Assembly: GCA_038118725.1 (NCBI GenBank)
Contig: JAYOIK010000004.1
Span: forward strand, 34,016-98,015
Source: JADHLJ01 sp038118725
Lineage (GTDB): Bacteria; Pseudomonadota; Alphaproteobacteria; Thalassobaculales; Thalassobaculaceae
Length of the DNA stretch: 64,000 nt
Direction of reading: 5' to 3'
Shown here: positions 61,962 to 64,000 of the stretch, piece after piece
Numbering within the stretch: position 1 is the first letter of the stretch
Layout of the letters: each line of letters opens with the position of its first letter
Program-made: the position numbers and the translations under genes
The notes under the pieces: generated by a model
Databases searched by the model: none
The model's input: the letters and a program-made list of their open reading frames with translations, nothing else
Told to the model about the DNA's origin: nothing

Positions 61962-62096
61962 TCAGGCGCTGAGCTTGGCCCGGCCCCTGGCGCGACGCGC
62001 CCGGAGGACCCGGCGACCTCCCACGGTTGCCATGCGGGAGCGGAAGCCGTGCCGGCGCTTACGCACCAGTACGCTCGGTTGATAGGTCCGTTTCAC
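61962..62096 (-). CDS. rpmH: 50S ribosomal protein L34
   Basis: A 44-residue basic ribosomal protein: KRTYQPSVLVRKRRHGFRSR then ATVGGRRVLRARRARGRAKL. The start is the GTG at 62096, giving the normal length; an ATG farther upstream adds a non-family extension. The promoter at 62149-62177 lies close to consensus. Confidence 0.96.
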   Translation of the reverse strand: MKRTYQPSVLVRKRRHGFRSRMATVGGRRVLRARRARGRAKLSA

Positions 62097-62148
62097 GGTA
62101 GGTACTCCGTCGACAGAGTTCTTTCTCGCCAGGGCGAGTGCGGACGGG

Positions 62149-62177
62149 TGTATATCGACTCGAGCCGGCCAAGTCAA
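62149..62177 (-). promoter_or_regulatory. rpmH promoter
   Basis: On the minus strand TTGACT (62177-62172) and TATACA (62154-62149) with 17-base spacing, about 45 bases before the rpmH GTG. It drives the rpmH-rnpA-yidD-yidC run. Confidence 0.75.
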
Positions 62178-62205
62178 TGTCGCTGGAGACTTGGCGGCGC
62201 TTCCA

Positions 62206-62223
62206 ATTCACGACAAGGTGAAT
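62206..62223. repeat. Inverted repeat between rpmH and the flavoprotein gene
   Basis: ATTCAC (62206-62211) and GTGAAT (62218-62223) with a 6-base spacer, 29 bases upstream of the rpmH -35 and about 80 bases before the divergent flavoprotein start. It may be a regulator site for either gene. Confidence 0.35.
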
Positions 62224-62302
62224 GGAACTGGGAGTCGGGTTTTGAAACAGTCGAGTGGACTTGGCGGGGTCGAGATGGCGCGGCGAGGAATGGAACGACC
62301 GT

Positions 62303-63736
62303 ATGGGTGAACGGGTTAAGGCGGATTTGTGCATCATCGGCGCCGGCGCGGGCGGATTGTCGATCGCGGCGGGCGCGGCGCAAATGGGCGCCAGGGTGGT
62401 GCTTTTCGAGGGCGGCGCCATGGGCGGCGACTGCCTGAACCACGGTTGCGTTCCGTCCAAGGCCCTGCTGGCGGCGGGCAAGGCCCTGGCGCGGCAACGT
62501 GGGGATTCGCGCTACGGCATCGTGTCGGAGCCGGGAAGGGTCGATTTCGACGCGGTGAAGGCGCATGTCCAGGGGGTGATCGACGCGATTGCCCCGATGG
62601 ACTCCGTCGAACGTTTCGAGGGATTGGGAGTCAGGGTCGTCCAGGCCCATGCGCGGTTCACGGGGCCGCGCACGGTTGAGGGTGGCGATATCGAGGTAAC
62701 CGCCCGTTGGATCATTGTTGCGACGGGCTCGACACCCATGGTGCCGCCAGTGCCGGGCCTGGCGGACGGACCCTATCTGACCAACGAGACGATTTTCGGT
62801 ATCGATACCCTGCCCGAGCATTTGCTGGTCATGGGGGGTGGGCCGATCGGCATTGAGCTTGCCCAGGCGTTCCGCAATCTCGGCTCGCGGGTAACGGTGG
62901 TCGAGATGGCACGGATAATGGCCAAGGACGACGGTGAACTGGTGGATCTTCTGCGCCGCCGTCTTGTCGAGGACGGGATCGAGATCCTCGAAGGTCTCCA
63001 GGCCCGCGAGGTGTCCTATCCCGGAAGCGGCGGCGTGGTCGTGACGGTCGGCGACATGGATGGTGGGGTGACCCGAGAGATCAAGGCCAGCCATATCCTG
63101 GTGGCCGCCGGTCGCAAGGCGACAATGGATGGGCTGGATCTCGACAAGGCGGGGGTCGCCGCGACGCCCAAGGGCATCACCGTCGACGCCGGCCTCCGGA
63201 CCAGTAACCGCCGGGTATACGCGGTCGGTGACGTCGCGGGACCCTATCAGTTCACCCATATCGCCGGCTATCACGCGGGGATCGTGATCCGAAGCGCGCT
63301 ATTCCGGATGCCGGCCAAGGTCGACTATCGCGCCGTGCCCTGGGTTACCTATTGTGATCCGGAGCTGGCGTCGGTAGGCCTGTCGGAGGCCGAGGCGCGG
63401 GCCGCGCATGGCGAGGTTCAGGTTCTACGCTGGTCGCTTGAGGAGAATGACAGGGCCCAGGCGGAGCGGGACACCGAAGGGATGGTGAAGGTCATTGTCA
63501 CGCCCAAGGGCCGGATTCTCGGAGCCGCGATCATTGGCGCCCATGCGGGCGAGATGATCCAGATTTGGTGTCTGGCCATTCAGCAAAAGCTCAAGATCGG
63601 GGCCGTCGCGGGCGTGATCCTGCCCTACCCGACCCTGGGCGAGGCGAGTAAGCGCGCGGCCGGGAGTTTTTACACGCCGAAACTCTTCAGCGACCGGATC
63701 CGGAAAATCGTCCGCTTCCTCGGCCGGTTCGGTTAG
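62303..63736 (+). CDS. FAD-dependent disulfide oxidoreductase, MerA/dihydrolipoamide-dehydrogenase-like
   Basis: A 477-residue two-dinucleotide-domain flavoenzyme. FAD-binding CIIGAGAGGLSIAAGAAQMG, the redox pair in GGDCLNHGCVPSKALL, NAD(P)-binding VMGGGPIGIELAQAFRNLGS and AVGDVAGPYQFTHIAGYHAG are all present. The C-terminal region has LPYPTLGEASKRAAG in place of the H-P-T-x-x-E of true dihydrolipoamide dehydrogenase, so the catalytic His is lost; MerA-type proteins lacking mercury-binding cysteines look like this. The electron acceptor is unknown. The ATG at 62303 matches the family start. Confidence 0.88.
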   Translation: MGERVKADLCIIGAGAGGLSIAAGAAQMGARVVLFEGGAMGGDCLNHGCVPSKALLAAGKALARQRGDSRYGIVSEPGRVDFDAVKAHVQGVIDAIAPMDSVERFEGLGVRVVQAHARFTGPRTVEGGDIEVTARWIIVATGSTPMVPPVPGLADGPYLTNETIFGIDTLPEHLLVMGGGPIGIELAQAFRNLGSRVTVVEMARIMAKDDGELVDLLRRRLVEDGIEILEGLQAREVSYPGSGGVVVTVGDMDGGVTREIKASHILVAAGRKATMDGLDLDKAGVAATPKGITVDAGLRTSNRRVYAVGDVAGPYQFTHIAGYHAGIVIRSALFRMPAKVDYRAVPWVTYCDPELASVGLSEAEARAAHGEVQVLRWSLEENDRAQAERDTEGMVKVIVTPKGRILGAAIIGAHAGEMIQIWCLAIQQKLKIGAVAGVILPYPTLGEASKRAAGSFYTPKLFSDRIRKIVRFLGRFG

Positions 63737-63769
63737 ACTCGTCGCGCGTTCACCCCGACGGGCTTGACC

Positions 63770-64000
63770 ATGACGCCGTTCTTGAGAAGTTTGTCCTTCC
63801 GATTGCTGGTTCTGACGGCGTTCTTCGTGATGCTTTCGGAGGTGCTGATTTACACCCCGTCGATCGCGCGATTCCGTCTGACCTATCTCGAGGAAAGATT
63901 GGCGTCGGCGCATCTGGCGGCGCTGGCCCTGCAGGGCGCGCCGGACCAAATGGTCACCGAGGACCTCGCCGAGCAACTCCTATCGCATGCTGGAGCGCAT
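63770..64000 (+). CDS. Sensor histidine kinase, N-terminal part (cut by the window end)
   Basis: An ATG at 63770 opens a frame running off the window: MTPFLRSLSFRLLVLTAFFV is a membrane segment, followed by a second hydrophobic or amphipathic stretch (FRLTYLEERLASAHLAALAL) that starts a periplasmic sensor region. This is the opening of many alphaproteobacterial HAMP/histidine kinases, but the kinase domain is not in view, so the call rests on the N-terminus only. Confidence 0.6.
   Translation, partial: MTPFLRSLSFRLLVLTAFFVMLSEVLIYTPSIARFRLTYLEERLASAHLAALALQGAPDQMVTEDLAEQLLSHAGAH

Noticed and set aside
1..64000. CRISPR arrays, tRNA genes, IS elements or prophage
   Set aside because: No regularly spaced repeats, tRNA-like cloverleaf, transposase or phage gene was seen. 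The candidates I noticed were hairpins or gene-internal strings.

Overview
The window reads as a chromosomal segment of a GC-rich alphaproteobacterium, most likely a free-living Rhodospirillales-type organism. The signs are the order rpmH-rnpA-yidD-yidC-engB-argB, the blocks ubiK / lgt-midA-pgeF and petABC-trmL, DUF2336 and PAS_5 proteins, a phasin with a TetR-type neighbour, and an alphaproteobacterial SAM-II riboswitch. I saw no rRNA, tRNA, IS element, prophage or CRISPR array.

Layout. 1-9.3 kb: an acyl-CoA ligase with a frameshifted 5' end; an overlapping trio (Bcr/CflA-type MFS exporter, TPR/O-GlcNAc-transferase-like enzyme, AlkX/YcaQ-type DNA glycosylase); a NavAb-like sodium channel; a cyclic-nucleotide-binding/FHA-like fusion; an OtnC-like aldolase. 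9.4-14.7 kb: an oxalate-degradation cluster of GntR regulator, oxalyl-CoA decarboxylase, formyl-CoA transferase and a BenE-family transporter, headed by a 32-bp dyad. 14.7-15.4 kb: a DUF4160/DUF2442-HTH pair whose promoter is covered by a nested palindrome. 15.4-18.9 kb: sulfatase, MFS transporter and small kinase. 19-22.9 kb: creatinase plus a sarcosine/dimethylglycine dehydrogenase, giving creatine to glycine. 23.3-28.3 kb: dioxygenase, PAS_5, VOC, amidase, TIM-barrel and CsaA-like genes.

28.4-31.6 kb: phasin (its promoter flanked by two copies of a 15-bp repeat), TetR regulator, proC, ybjN, ubiK. 31.8-42.2 kb: hldD, lgt, midA, pgeF, an M24 peptidase, a lipoprotein, prs, rplY, pth, ychF and a dienelactone hydrolase. 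42.2-47.7 kb: TPR protein, GST, mtnP, the cytochrome bc1 operon with a clear terminator, and trmL. 47.7-51.9 kb: metY behind a SAM-II riboswitch and terminator, a gamma-butyrobetaine-hydroxylase-like gene, truA and a membrane protein. 51.9-57.8 kb: dapE, dapD, a HAD nucleotidase, a PAS-GAF-GGDEF gene split by an in-frame TAG, and DUF2336. 57.9-64 kb: argB, engB, yidC, yidD, rnpA, rpmH (with a consensus promoter), a MerA/Lpd-like flavoprotein and the start of a probable sensor kinase cut by the window edge.

As a whole the segment mixes core genes with catabolic islands for oxalate, creatine/sarcosine, sulfate esters and amides, which suits a heterotroph living on small organic osmolytes and plant- or algae-derived acids. 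The strongest leads are regulatory: the 14.67-kb palindrome with the DUF4160/DUF2442 pair, the oxalate operator, the phasin promoter repeats, and the SAM-II riboswitch paired with an apparent terminator/antiterminator. Two reading-frame breaks (1.57 kb and 55.97 kb) should be checked against reads before being taken as biology.
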